From Verrucomicrobiota bacterium (GTDB taxonomy: Bacteria; Verrucomicrobiota; Verrucomicrobiia; Chthoniobacterales; UBA6821): a DNA stretch of 64,000 nucleotides. The DNA is taken from contig JAIOPL010000004.1 in the NCBI GenBank assembly GCA_021413925.1, positions 62,001-126,000 of the forward strand, read 5' to 3'. The translations under genes and the position numbers were made by a program. The notes under the pieces are model-generated. The model saw only the letters and a list, made by a program, of their open reading frames with translations, ran no database searches and had not been told where the DNA came from. Shown one piece after another: positions 43,045 to 51,003 of the stretch (the first letter of the stretch is position 1; each line of letters begins with the position of its first letter).

Positions 43045-44528
43045 TATTTCTCTGGCTCTCTGGAATGGGTCTTCACGCGGATGTCTCGATGCCGCCGATT
43101 TTTGGCGATCACATGGTGCTTCAGCAGGGAGTGACTCTTCCTGTGTGGGGTTCAGCCTCGCCTGGCGAACATGTCTCCCTCTCAGTCGGTAATCTCTCCG
43201 AGGAGACTGTGGCCGATGCATCTGGAAAATGGAGGATCACCTTGCGTCCATTGCTATCATCATCCGCCCCCTTGGTCATGGTGATCAATGGAAACAACCG
43301 CTTGGAACTCCATGATGTCATCGTGGGCGATGTCTGGCTCTGTGCCGGCGAGGCGAATATGGCCTTCTCCCTTTCCGATGCGACTGTCGGCAAGGAATCG
43401 GATGAGAAAATCGCTGATGAGAAGCTACGTTTTTTTCAGTACGAAAACACCGTTGAGCTGAAGAATGCTCATGGGACTCAAGTCGGAACACAAGCCGTTC
43501 CGAGAAAAGGGCGATGGGTTGTCTGCTCCCCCGAGAGCGCCCCCGCTTTCTCCGCCGTGGGATATTTCTTTGCGAGAGACCTGAGAACTTCCCATCACCT
43601 TCCGATAGGGATGATCCAGTGCACAAGCGAGGACTCGCCCATCGGCTCCTGGATCAGTCAGCGCGGGCTTACCAAGCCACCCTCCATCTCCCCATCTCCG
43701 GATCGAGAGACACGAAATTCCCAACGCGGCTTGTGTTTCGAGCAACTAATCCATCCGCTCATCCCCTACGGCATTGCTGGGATTATTTGGTATCAGGGCG
43801 AGTCTGATGAGGGGAGCGCTGCCCTGCAGTACCGTCGTATTCTTCCCCGTATGATCCGTGACTGGAGAGAGAGATGGGGGGAGGGACCCATCCCCTTTTA
43901 TTTTGTGTCACAAGCCGGATTTGGGAATGAGGAGGGTTCAGCCGTCGAGAGCTATCATGCTCAGACTGGTAACCCGGCACTGGGTCGCGCGCTGCCCTGG
44001 CTCAGGGAGGGAACTGCCTGTTCACTCTCTCTGCCATTCACCGGGATGGCCCAGGCCAGTGATCTCGGTATCGCGGACGAGAGGATTCCTCCTGACAAGC
44101 TGGATGTGGGGAGACGTCTGGCCCTGCTGGCCCGGCACCGTGTTTATGGAGAGGAGATCGTGGATTCGGGCCCTCTCTATCGCGGGATGAACGTAGAGAA
44201 GGGTAAGGATGGGGGTAACGATAAAGTCCGGGTTGATTTTGACTCTGTGGGGGGAGGTCTTGTGTTGGGTGTCTCTCCTTGGAAATCGGAGGGCTTTTCC
44301 CCATCACTTGTCACTTCTCTCAAGGGATTCGCGCTTGCGGGCAGCGACCGCAAGTGGTTCCCGGCCCAAGGACGTATCGAGGGCGACACGGTTTTGCTTT
44401 GGAGTGATGCCGTTCCCCATCCCAAGTCCGTCCGGTATGGATGGAGAGGTTTCCCAAAAGGGACACTCTACAATAAGGAAGGGCTTCCCGCAGCTCCCTT
44501 CCGCTCCGACACAGATCAACCGGAGTAA
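42987..44528 (+). CDS. Sialate O-acetylesterase-like secreted protein lacking catalytic residues
   Basis: The 513-residue protein aligns with the SGNH sialate O-acetylesterase family: IFGDHMVLQQGVTLPVWGSA at the N-terminus, GDVWLCAGEANMAFSL where active members have GxxWLCSGQSNM, IIWYQGESD, and ERIPPDKLDVGRRLALLA where active members have DIHPxxKxxVGxRLA. Ser is replaced by Ala and His by Ile, so ordinary esterase chemistry is unlikely. The N-terminus (MKGICLKSLCASAPLREFF) comes from a repeat element but reads as a workable signal peptide ending near GLHA. It may be a carbohydrate-binding pseudoenzyme. Confidence 0.85.
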   Translation: MKGICLKSLCASAPLREFFVFLWLSGMGLHADVSMPPIFGDHMVLQQGVTLPVWGSASPGEHVSLSVGNLSEETVADASGKWRITLRPLLSSSAPLVMVINGNNRLELHDVIVGDVWLCAGEANMAFSLSDATVGKESDEKIADEKLRFFQYENTVELKNAHGTQVGTQAVPRKGRWVVCSPESAPAFSAVGYFFARDLRTSHHLPIGMIQCTSEDSPIGSWISQRGLTKPPSISPSPDRETRNSQRGLCFEQLIHPLIPYGIAGIIWYQGESDEGSAALQYRRILPRMIRDWRERWGEGPIPFYFVSQAGFGNEEGSAVESYHAQTGNPALGRALPWLREGTACSLSLPFTGMAQASDLGIADERIPPDKLDVGRRLALLARHRVYGEEIVDSGPLYRGMNVEKGKDGGNDKVRVDFDSVGGGLVLGVSPWKSEGFSPSLVTSLKGFALAGSDRKWFPAQGRIEGDTVLLWSDAVPHPKSVRYGWRGFPKGTLYNKEGLPAAPFRSDTDQPE

Positions 44529-44558
44529 AAAACCCAATCGTGGATTTTACAGAACACC

Positions 44559-44589
44559 CTTCAGGTTTCAACTTTCAGCTTTCAGGTTT
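44559..44589. repeat. TTTCAGG/TTTCAAC heptad repeat
   Basis: Four successive seven-base units (TTTCAGG, TTTCAAC, TTTCAGC, TTTCAGG) lie between two plus-strand genes. The reverse-complement form (GCTGAAA) is used at 56841 and 57994. Confidence 0.55.
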
Positions 44590-44622
44590 TCCATCTCACC
44601 GTTCTTCTGACACAAAGATGCT

Positions 44623-45576
44623 ATGAGGAGTCTTCTGCGCGTATCAGTCATGCTGCTCCTGCTCCTCTCTTTCCAGAGTCTGAGGGCCGCAGGCGGTGGG
44701 AAGCCATCGACTCTCCGGCTACCATCGCCGACTCCCTCGACAGATACGATCAATCAGCCTCTCTCTGCTTCATCGCTCAGGATTTCCCAAAAGGCTCTCT
44801 TCATGCGTGTGATCCAGGCACGACTCTTTCATGACGGCATCTGGACGCTCGGGGATGCGTCGCAAACTCCAGTGACTGTGGCCCGGACGATTGCCTCACT
44901 TCATCCCAGTTTTGTGACCGGTCTTCTTCGGATCGTCGATCATGGGGCACTGAGTCACAGCGAGGAAGAGGCATTCTCCACAGTCCGCTCTGCTGTTCAG
45001 GCCTCCTCGAAAGGATGCCGCTTCGATGTCGTGCTGAACGCGGCTGAGGAGCGTTCGGGTGACCTGATCATCAGGCACATGAAGGAGATCACGACTCGCA
45101 TTCATCCTGATGCATGGACGTTTTATGTCTCTCCTAATGACACTACGGTGAATCCCGAAGTCTTTGAGCAGGGGATAGCTGCCGCTCATGCCGCAGGTCA
45201 GATGGTCGGATACGATGGGCCTCTCTCCCTAGTTCCGGAAGGAATCGATTATCTTGTTGTTCGCGCTTGGGATCTCAAGGTCTCCAGGCACCAGATCGAT
45301 CTTCTCAAGGCCGCCAATCGTGTTCCGCTGATTGTGGAACTTCCGACGACCTTCGGTGCCCAGCCCTCTCCCGAGGTCTCCTCCTATGTAAATGAACTGA
45401 GCCCTCAAGATCGTGCCGCTTCCCTAACCTCACTGGCCGAGAACCAGAGCGCCTGGGGTTATCGTTTCGCTTATCCAGTTTTCTACCCGCTTTGCCCGAC
45501 AAAGCATGCCTTTGACGCAACCAAGGATCCCATCCTGATGGTGACGATCCGCTCGCTCCTGACCCGCTTGAATTAA
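44623..45576 (+). CDS. Secreted protein of unknown function, 317 aa
   Basis: I do not recognise the family. It has a signal peptide (MRSLLRVSVMLLLLLSFQSL, cleaved near LRAAGG) and then a soluble domain with alternating strands and helices: VTVARTIASLHPSFVTGLLR, FDVVLNAAEERSGDLIIRH, GQMVGYDGPLSLVPEGIDY and VPLIVELPTTFGAQPS. The repeated strand-helix pattern suggests a TIM-barrel-like fold, which is an inference. It is the last host gene before the tRNA attachment site of the integrated element. Confidence 0.75.
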   Translation: MRSLLRVSVMLLLLLSFQSLRAAGGGKPSTLRLPSPTPSTDTINQPLSASSLRISQKALFMRVIQARLFHDGIWTLGDASQTPVTVARTIASLHPSFVTGLLRIVDHGALSHSEEEAFSTVRSAVQASSKGCRFDVVLNAAEERSGDLIIRHMKEITTRIHPDAWTFYVSPNDTTVNPEVFEQGIAAAHAAGQMVGYDGPLSLVPEGIDYLVVRAWDLKVSRHQIDLLKAANRVPLIVELPTTFGAQPSPEVSSYVNELSPQDRAASLTSLAENQSAWGYRFAYPVFYPLCPTKHAFDATKDPILMVTIRSLLTRLN

Positions 45577-45667
45577 GGAAGCGCTATTCCTTAAGAAGTG
45601 ATCCGGCTTGCCCGGCAATCCCGGAGCTGTCATTTTCTGATTCTTAGCCATCCTGTTCGGATGCCAA

Positions 45668-45701
45668 GACCCCGTAGTTCAACGGATAGAATAGGAGTTT
45701 C
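45668..45701 (+). other. Left attachment site: 5' half of tRNA-Arg(CCU)
   Basis: These 34 bases repeat 53575-53608 with one difference (T at 45687, A at 53594). They contain the acceptor 5' strand, D arm and anticodon 5' strand of the tRNA but stop inside the anticodon loop, after which the sequence is unrelated. This is the host's original 5' half, separated from its 3' half by the element. Confidence 0.88.
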
Positions 45702-45754
45702 TATTTAGGGTAGTGTAAATGTCCATTCTACAGAGTAAATGAACCAAATGGAAC

Positions 45755-45783
45755 TTGACCGAATCAGTCTGATCCCTTATGTT
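45755..45783 (+). promoter_or_regulatory. Promoter-like site and 19-bp terminal repeat at the integrase start
   Basis: TTGACC (45755-45760), a 17-base spacer and TATGTT (45778-45783). The -10 overlaps a 19-base sequence, CCCTTATGTTTTCCCTTAT (45774-45792), that is repeated exactly at 53506-53524 near the other end. It may be the integrase promoter, an integrase arm site, or both. Confidence 0.45.
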
Positions 45784-45790
45784 TTCCCTT

Positions 45791-47020
45791 ATGCCCTCCG
45801 TATGGATCAACCCCGCCAATAGCCGTTTCTATGCTTGCGAATATATAGACGCTCACGGAAAGAGGGCAATCCGCTCAACTAAACAGCTCAATAAAAAAGA
45901 CGCCTTAAGGGTTGCGAATGAGTGGGAGGAGTTCGCCGCCGCCGCTAGGTCAGGGGAGGCGACCCGTCATCAAGCCGAGGCCGTGGTCAACCGATCTCTT
46001 GAGATTGCCGGAATGGGGAAGCTGAAGAGATTTACTATCGAGGAGGCTTTCAAGAATTGGATCTTGGAAAACTCGAAACATTGGTCATCTGCAACCCTTG
46101 TGAAATACAAGAAGGCATCTTCTAGTTTTTTGGAGTTTTTCCCGCCGGAGCGAATCAAGGAGCAGTTGCGAACGATCACGAAAAAGGATGTGGAGGCATG
46201 GCACGACAACGAGCTTGCCGAGGGAAAAGGCAAATCTACGGCCGGGACATACTTGAACATCCTTCGCTCCGCCTTCGCTTGGATGGTGAACGAGGATTAC
46301 ATTGCCGAGAATCAACCGAAAAAAGTCACGCTCCGGGGGGCAAGCATATCGGAATCAAGGGAAGCTTTTTCCGACGATGAGGCCCGAGCGATCCTTTCGG
46401 TTTGCACGAGGGATTGGCGGGGAGCCGCACTCTTTTCCTCATGGCACTCCATCCGCCTTGGGGATGTGGCAAGGCTCAAATGGGGCAACCTCGATCTCGA
46501 AAGGGGCTTTATTAAATACCTCCCTTCCAAGACCCGAAACCTCGATCAAGACCCGCGCCTTTTGGTCATGGCTCAAGACATCCTCCGATGGCTCAAGGAT
46601 CAAGAGCAGGGAAAGCCGACTGACCCCTTGTTCCCTACGCTTTGCAGTCGCGTCTCGGGAGGACATCAAGGGCTCTCCAACGAGTTTGGCCGGATCATGG
46701 CAAAGGCGGGGATTGTGATTCCGCTCGGGCGCGAGAAAAAGGGGAAGGGCCGCCAGTTCCGCAAGAAAAGCTTTCACTCCTTCAAGCATCTATCTCACAC
46801 GAGAATGCTAGAGGCAGACATTGGCGCGGAGCAAAGGCGACTAATGGGGGGGCACTCGTTAACCTCGACGGCGCATCTTTCCTATCTGCATATGCGGCCA
46901 GAATCTCAAACGGCCGCCCTTGCCAAGATCCCGAGCCTTATGGATTCAATGCCGGAGCCCGCGCCGGAGCCCGTCTCCGAGAAGAAACGCCCCGCCCGCC
47001 GCAAGGTTCAAGCTGGTTAA
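45791..47020 (+). CDS. int: Tyrosine recombinase / phage-type integrase
   Basis: The 409-residue integrase starts at ATG 45791 (MPSVWINPANSRFYACEYID); ATG 45779 is an alternative but overlaps the putative -10. It has an N-terminal arm-binding region, a core-binding SAM-like domain (about 80-180; FTIEEAFKNWILENSKHWSS) and the catalytic domain: Arg222 (HSIRLGDVARLKW), Lys247 (PSKTRN), His329 (FHSFKHLSHT), His355 (MGGHS) and nucleophile Tyr365 (LSYLHM). The second Arg of the HxxR box is Lys332 here. Its stop overlaps the convergent repressor stop by 4 bases. It recombines the tRNA att sites. Confidence 0.93.
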   Translation: MPSVWINPANSRFYACEYIDAHGKRAIRSTKQLNKKDALRVANEWEEFAAAARSGEATRHQAEAVVNRSLEIAGMGKLKRFTIEEAFKNWILENSKHWSSATLVKYKKASSSFLEFFPPERIKEQLRTITKKDVEAWHDNELAEGKGKSTAGTYLNILRSAFAWMVNEDYIAENQPKKVTLRGASISESREAFSDDEARAILSVCTRDWRGAALFSSWHSIRLGDVARLKWGNLDLERGFIKYLPSKTRNLDQDPRLLVMAQDILRWLKDQEQGKPTDPLFPTLCSRVSGGHQGLSNEFGRIMAKAGIVIPLGREKKGKGRQFRKKSFHSFKHLSHTRMLEADIGAEQRRLMGGHSLTSTAHLSYLHMRPESQTAALAKIPSLMDSMPEPAPEPVSEKKRPARRKVQAG

Positions 47021-47853
47021 TCCAAGCCCACGTCGAGCCTTACGGATTTGGCCCCGCCTTTGATTTCCTTCAAAACTCGATCCGCCTCGTTACTATTGCC
47101 GAGTCCTTTAAAGTAAAACTTCTCCATAGTGATCTCGTGCCAGATTCCATCTTTCGCCTGAATCCGCCAGATTGAGCGAATAGATTCTGTCGAGTCAGTA
47201 GTGTGACCAAACTTGATTGCCACCCTTTCGGCAAGGGCTCCCCAGTTCCTAAAGCTCTCAACCATTGTTTTAATTGGCCCCTTGGCGGGAAGTTGATTCC
47301 GCAAATGTTGATAGTCGGGCGAATCTCCGATGAGTTCGTCGAGCTGGCTCCGTGTTACTATCCCATCATTTATTTCAGCACCCTTCCGCGCCTGTGAATC
47401 AATATCGGAGAAAGTCACTTTCGCTTCCTCTCTCACCTCCTCAATCGCGCCGCATAGACGATGGAACATCCGGCGCAAATCTCCGTTGCCGCGCGCGGCC
47501 GCCGCATCAAGGAGGAGTTGGCAACGCAAGGCAACTTCCTCTTTTTGAGAGATCCTATCCTCTTCGGAAACTGATTGTTTGATCCAAGCCTCAAATCCCG
47601 CGGGATCAAGTTTCTTGCCGTTCATCATAATCAAGGGCTTGTCGCCCCGCATCAATGATTCAGAAGAAACGCCCGTTGCCGCCTGTATGCGGCGCGAGAG
47701 TTGAAGGTCAAAGCCGCCCTTGCTTCGGCCGTGTTCAATGTTGGCGACTTGGTGGCGTGGAATACCGATTAAATCGGCAAAGGCGGTTTCGGTCATTTGC
47801 CCGAGAGCAAATCTCAAGCGGTAGAGGGGATGATCAGATTGCGTGGTTTTCAT
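47017..47853 (-). CDS. Phage-type repressor with N-terminal helix-turn-helix (XRE family)
   Basis: The 278-residue protein starts at ATG 47853 (MKTTQSDHPLYRLRFALGQM). The Cro/C1-type HTH is TETAFADLIGIPRHQVANIE at about residues 20-40. The rest is charged and mainly helical (EDRISQKEEVALRCQLLL and further), with no LexA-type peptidase motif, so cleavage by RecA is not supported. It faces the excisionase-like genes across a region with two palindromes, the standard position for the master repressor of the element. Confidence 0.85.
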   Translation of the reverse strand: MKTTQSDHPLYRLRFALGQMTETAFADLIGIPRHQVANIEHGRSKGGFDLQLSRRIQAATGVSSESLMRGDKPLIMMNGKKLDPAGFEAWIKQSVSEEDRISQKEEVALRCQLLLDAAAARGNGDLRRMFHRLCGAIEEVREEAKVTFSDIDSQARKGAEINDGIVTRSQLDELIGDSPDYQHLRNQLPAKGPIKTMVESFRNWGALAERVAIKFGHTTDSTESIRSIWRIQAKDGIWHEITMEKFYFKGLGNSNEADRVLKEIKGGAKSVRLDVGLD

Positions 47854-47857
47854 GTGC

Positions 47858-47913
47858 TGTATGTAAATACACAAAGCAACAAAAGCAACAACAAATGGTT
47901 GTGTATAATACAC
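47858..47913. promoter_or_regulatory. Operator region between repressor and excisionase-like gene
   Basis: Palindrome 1 is TGTAT-GTAA-ATACA (47858-47871). Palindrome 2 is GTGTAT-A-ATACAC (47901-47913). Both share the GTAT/ATAC core, so one protein could bind both. Palindrome 2 contains TATAAT (47904-47909), a perfect -10 for rightward transcription, so binding would block it; palindrome 1 lies just upstream of the repressor start, suggesting autoregulation. Confidence 0.6.
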
Positions 47914-47956
47914 GCTAAAGGGTACAAATTGGAAATCAGACGAACCAAATTGACCC

Positions 47957-48214
47957 ATGCCACACAATCCTAACCCAAAATACACCACCGCCGCCGTCAA
48001 GGCCGCCAGCATCACCGATCCCGAGTTTATCGAGATCCCATCCATGAAGCCGATGTTCGCAATCGGCCGAACCGCGACTTTTGAGTTGATCAAGAGCAAG
48101 CGTATCCGCTCCGTCAATCTTCGACGTGAGGGGAAGAGCAAGGGCCGCCGACTGATCGAAGTCGCAAGCGTGAGGCAATACCTCGCCCGCCTCATGAACG
48201 AGGGGGGCATCTAA
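47957..48214 (+). CDS. Excisionase-like small DNA-binding protein, 85 aa
   Basis: The protein has a winged-helix/MerR-like pattern: KPMFAIGRTATFELIKSKRI, then RSVNLRREGKSKGRRLIEVA with SVRQYLARL, as in AlpA/Xis proteins that bend DNA for excision. Its length and position (first gene right of the operator region, divergent from the repressor) fit a directionality factor. It ends in NEGGI, followed by a C-rich, non-coding 70 bases. Confidence 0.75.
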   Translation: MPHNPNPKYTTAAVKAASITDPEFIEIPSMKPMFAIGRTATFELIKSKRIRSVNLRREGKSKGRRLIEVASVRQYLARLMNEGGI

Positions 48215-48286
48215 TAACCCCCCCCCTCCTCCGTAACAAATTTCCTCCGGCACTTCCGCTGGGGAATAACCAAAAACACCGACGCC

Positions 48287-48802
48287 ATGACAACGAAAAC
48301 CAAGACACCAAAAAAGCTAGAGTTCCAGCCCTTCACTTGCTGTATCTGCGAGCGGGATATCAAAGGACAAATGGGGAACAATCCCGATCCACTCAACACA
48401 ATGCCCGAAGCTACTTGTTGCGAGCAATGCAACGATTTTGTGGAGGAAGCCCGCGACCATCAAGGCGCACTCATTGCGGCCGCCAAAGCTGTCGTCGAAA
48501 TCTTGAAACCGAAATCCAAGAGGACGTATGAGCCGACCAAGAGGGATATCGCCCGTGGATCTATGATCGTTAATGAAGGCTTGGCTTTTAGGGCATGGGT
48601 TCAGGAGGCAGTCAAGAATCACGAACTTAAGAAATCCAAGACTGCGATTCACAACGGAAAAAAATCAATCCCTGCATTCTTAATCGGGCAATCTGATCGC
48701 CAAGCGCGCCCTTGCTCCCGGTCATTATTGGCCGAGGGCGAGGGCTTCAGTTTGACAAAGGCAACAACTCTATGCAGATCCAACCCGATACAACGTCCCT
48801 AG
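48287..48802 (+). CDS. Small Cys-rich phage-type protein, 171 aa
   Basis: I recognise only a pattern. The N-terminal part has FTCCICERDIKGQMGNNPDP and TCCEQCNDFVEEAR, two CxxC pairs around a GNNPxPL stretch, as seen in small zinc-ribbon proteins of phages. The middle (KAVVEILKPKSKRTYEPT) is basic, and the C-terminus is low in conservation. Its 3' end overlaps the next gene by 31 bases in another frame, so the last residues may not matter. Metal binding is inferred; the role is unknown. Confidence 0.6.
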   Translation: MTTKTKTPKKLEFQPFTCCICERDIKGQMGNNPDPLNTMPEATCCEQCNDFVEEARDHQGALIAAAKAVVEILKPKSKRTYEPTKRDIARGSMIVNEGLAFRAWVQEAVKNHELKKSKTAIHNGKKSIPAFLIGQSDRQARPCSRSLLAEGEGFSLTKATTLCRSNPIQRP

Positions 48803-48948
48803 TGTTTAAGCCTTCCGAGGCCGCCCATCTCATACGGGTTCACCGATGCACCATTTACGGAATGATCAAGCGGGGCTCCCTCCCGGCAATCCGTGTCGGA
48901 AAAACACTCAGAATCCGTAAAGAGGATTTACAAGCCTTTCTTTCCTAA
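48772..48948 (+). CDS. Excisionase-family helix-turn-helix protein, 58 aa
   Basis: From ATG 48772 the product reads MQIQPDTTSLVFKPSEAAHL, then IRVHRCTIYGMIKRGSLPAI, RVGKTLRIRKEDLQAFLS. This is the HTH_17/excisionase fold (PSEAAxLxxVxxxTIYxxIKxGxLPAxRVGxxxRI). A stronger match than the 85-residue gene, it could be the true directionality factor or a regulator of the replication gene. It ends just before the hairpin at 48972. Confidence 0.85.
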   Translation: MQIQPDTTSLVFKPSEAAHLIRVHRCTIYGMIKRGSLPAIRVGKTLRIRKEDLQAFLS

Positions 48949-48971
48949 CTCGGAGAGATCCACAAACGCGA

Positions 48972-49004
48972 AAAGGCGGCCACCCAGCAAGAGAGGCCGC
49001 CTTT
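48972..49004 (+). terminator. 10-bp perfect hairpin between the excisionase-like and replication genes
   Basis: AAAGGCGGCC (48972-48981) pairs with GGCCGCCTTT (48995-49004) around a 13-base loop. It is two bases before the possible GTG start of the replication gene. It could end upstream transcription or hide the start region. Confidence 0.5.
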
Positions 49005-49005
49005 C

Positions 49006-50604
49006 GTGAAAACCAGACATATGCCACAGCAAGTCAAACCCCACAGCATCAGCTTCACCCGTCCGGGCCTCACGATGATGCCATTGCAAGCCCCGGCCAA
49101 GGAACGATCTTTACCCGCCGCCCTAGACTCAGAAAAGGGCCTTCTCTCTAGCGTTCTACTCTCTCCCGCTTGTCTGGACTCCCTCGAGGGGATCACTCCA
49201 AACGATTTCCACCATCCTGCACACGGGACGATCTTCTCGACCATGCTCAGGATGAAGAGGGACGGGAAGCCTATCGAGCTAACTCCCTTAACTCAGGAAA
49301 TCACGGATCAGGGGCAACTCGAGAATGTCGGCGGGGCATTCTATATTACAGGACTTCAGACCTTCATTCCCACAGCGACGAACGTTTCTTATTTTGCCGA
49401 GAAGGTAAGGGAAAAGTCGCGACTCAGGGAGGTGATAGCGGTTGCCGAGCGCAGCATCTCCGCCGCATATGCTGGCGACTATCCACAAGGACAGATTGCC
49501 GAACTGGCAAAGATTACAGCGGATAAGGAACTCCGTAATTCGGGACTTACCTTCCGAAGTGTTTCCGAGATCCTAAAAATGACCTTCAACGATGCCGACT
49601 TGTATCTAGGCAACGGCTATCTCCAAAAAGGGGGATCTCTTGCGATCATGGGATCAGGCGGAATCGGAAAAAGCCGCCTTGTCATGCAGTTGGCGATTTG
49701 CTCCGCCTCGGGGCTTCCTTTCCTTGGATGGCCGACACAAGGCAATCCGAAATGGCTTTTCCTTCAGACTGAGAATGGAAACCGCCGCCTTCACCATGAC
49801 CTCGCCAAGATGACAAAGACCCTCGGGCCGGATGAAATCGCATTCCTTGACGGAAAGATCGTCTTTCACACCCTGGAGAACTCCCACGATGTTCTGATGC
49901 GTCCGTCGAGTGATAAGGCACACAACCGAATTGCCGACGCAATCGAGCAGCATAACCCGGATGTCGTTGTGTTTGATGTTCTCCGTGATTTTGCAATAGG
50001 GGACTTGAACAGCGACGATGGGATGAGCCAAACCCTCGACGCTATCGGCCAACTTGCCCGTCATGGCCGTTCTGATCGTTCCGTCGTCGTCGTCCACCAT
50101 GCCAGAACTGGTAAGGTTGCCGCCGCTGGGGCTTTCGGTTTGGATCGCGCCAACTTTGGAAGAAACAGCAAGGTTCTCCTTGGATGGGCTCGGGCCGTTC
50201 TCAATATCGCTCCGCTGAGTGAAGATGACCCGGAACTGATCGGGCTCGCCTCGGGCAAGAATAACGATTTCCGAGAGATTGAGCCGATGGCACTCCGACT
50301 AAAGGCGGATCATATGCTTTACGTTCCCGACAAGAGCGTTGATGTCGCCGCCAAGATTGCCGGACTGAGCGAAACGGGAAAGAAGGTTTCCAGCGTCACT
50401 ACCTCCGCCGTTGTCGAGATTGTTGAAGCACTTCACCCGAACGGAATCTCCAAGACGGAATTGGCCGGAAAGGTAATGGAAAAAGGGTGTGGAAGATCAA
50501 AAGCCTATGACCTGATTGCCGCCGCTGAAGCTCAGAAACAGATCAGATTCTCAGGAAAACACAGAGGTTTTGTGTCCGCACAGAAAACGGCACTTATTCA
50601 ATAG
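49006..50604 (+). CDS. Replication protein: DnaB-N domain plus RepA-like AAA ATPase
   Basis: The 532-residue protein starts at GTG 49006; ATG 49021 is an alternative. The N-terminal part (about 40-150) is DnaB-N-like: ALDSEKGLLSSVLLSPACLD, GGAFYITGLQTFIPTATNVS. The second domain (about 200-400) is a RecA-fold AAA_25/RepA ATPase with Walker A GSGGIGKSRLVMQL, Walker B VVVFDVLRDFAIGDLNSDDG and RSVVVVHHARTG. The C-terminal part has a winged-helix-like segment (NGISKTELAGKVMEKGCGRS). It probably opens the element's origin or acts as its helicase. Iteron-like repeats lie immediately downstream. Confidence 0.87.
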   Translation: MKTRHMPQQVKPHSISFTRPGLTMMPLQAPAKERSLPAALDSEKGLLSSVLLSPACLDSLEGITPNDFHHPAHGTIFSTMLRMKRDGKPIELTPLTQEITDQGQLENVGGAFYITGLQTFIPTATNVSYFAEKVREKSRLREVIAVAERSISAAYAGDYPQGQIAELAKITADKELRNSGLTFRSVSEILKMTFNDADLYLGNGYLQKGGSLAIMGSGGIGKSRLVMQLAICSASGLPFLGWPTQGNPKWLFLQTENGNRRLHHDLAKMTKTLGPDEIAFLDGKIVFHTLENSHDVLMRPSSDKAHNRIADAIEQHNPDVVVFDVLRDFAIGDLNSDDGMSQTLDAIGQLARHGRSDRSVVVVHHARTGKVAAAGAFGLDRANFGRNSKVLLGWARAVLNIAPLSEDDPELIGLASGKNNDFREIEPMALRLKADHMLYVPDKSVDVAAKIAGLSETGKKVSSVTTSAVVEIVEALHPNGISKTELAGKVMEKGCGRSKAYDLIAAAEAQKQIRFSGKHRGFVSAQKTALIQ

Positions 50605-50642
50605 ATGAAAGACTTCAGAAATCATCCTTTTTACTCTGTTCC

Positions 50643-50733
50643 GTCCGTGGATTGTCCGCGGATTGTCCGTGGAAAAAGGGGTCATTTGTCCGCGTCCGCG
50701 CTTCCCTATAGGGGGAGCGGACGGACGGACAAC
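50643..50733. repeat. Iteron-like GTCCGTGGATT repeats with GC-rich inverted repeat
   Basis: Three tandem 11-base units (GTCCGTGGATT, GTCCGCGGATT, GTCCGTGGAAA) lie at 50643-50675. A related TTGTCCGCGTCCGCG at 50687 faces GCGGACGGACGGACAA at 50716-50731, forming an imperfect hairpin around TATA. The position, 38 bases after the replication gene, fits an iteron-type origin. Confidence 0.65.
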
Positions 50734-50802
50734 CCCCAGCGGATACTAGGTAAGGAGTTCTCGACGATCATTAGGGTTTGAAAGCCAGCAAGACCACCCC
50801 TC

Positions 50803-51003
50803 GTGGTTCCAGTTATCTTAAACGCATCAGCACTCCGAGGTTGGGCGTACTGGCCTTCATTCTTTATGGGTTTCCTTAATGATAATAGTTTCCTAACAAG
50901 TAGGAGGGAGATCGCAGAAGCTAAAAAACAATTGGATCAAAATGAGCTAGTTGTTTCACCAGCGAGCACCGCTGAGATCGTCGCCAACTATTTGACCCAG
51001 TAA
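50803..51003 (+). CDS. Possible small protein, 66 aa
   Basis: An open frame from GTG 50803; ATG 50866 gives 45 residues (MGFLNDNSFLTSRREIAEAK). The second half looks protein-like (EAKKQLDQNELVVSPASTAE), and it ends 29 bases before the next gene. No motif and no ribosome binding site are seen. It may be real but is uncertain. Confidence 0.3.
   Translation: MVPVILNASALRGWAYWPSFFMGFLNDNSFLTSRREIAEAKKQLDQNELVVSPASTAEIVANYLTQ

Noticed and set aside
45668-45739. A second tRNA-Arg gene at the left end
   Set aside because: Only the 5' half matches; after the anticodon loop the sequence cannot form the T arm or close the acceptor stem, so it is an attachment site.
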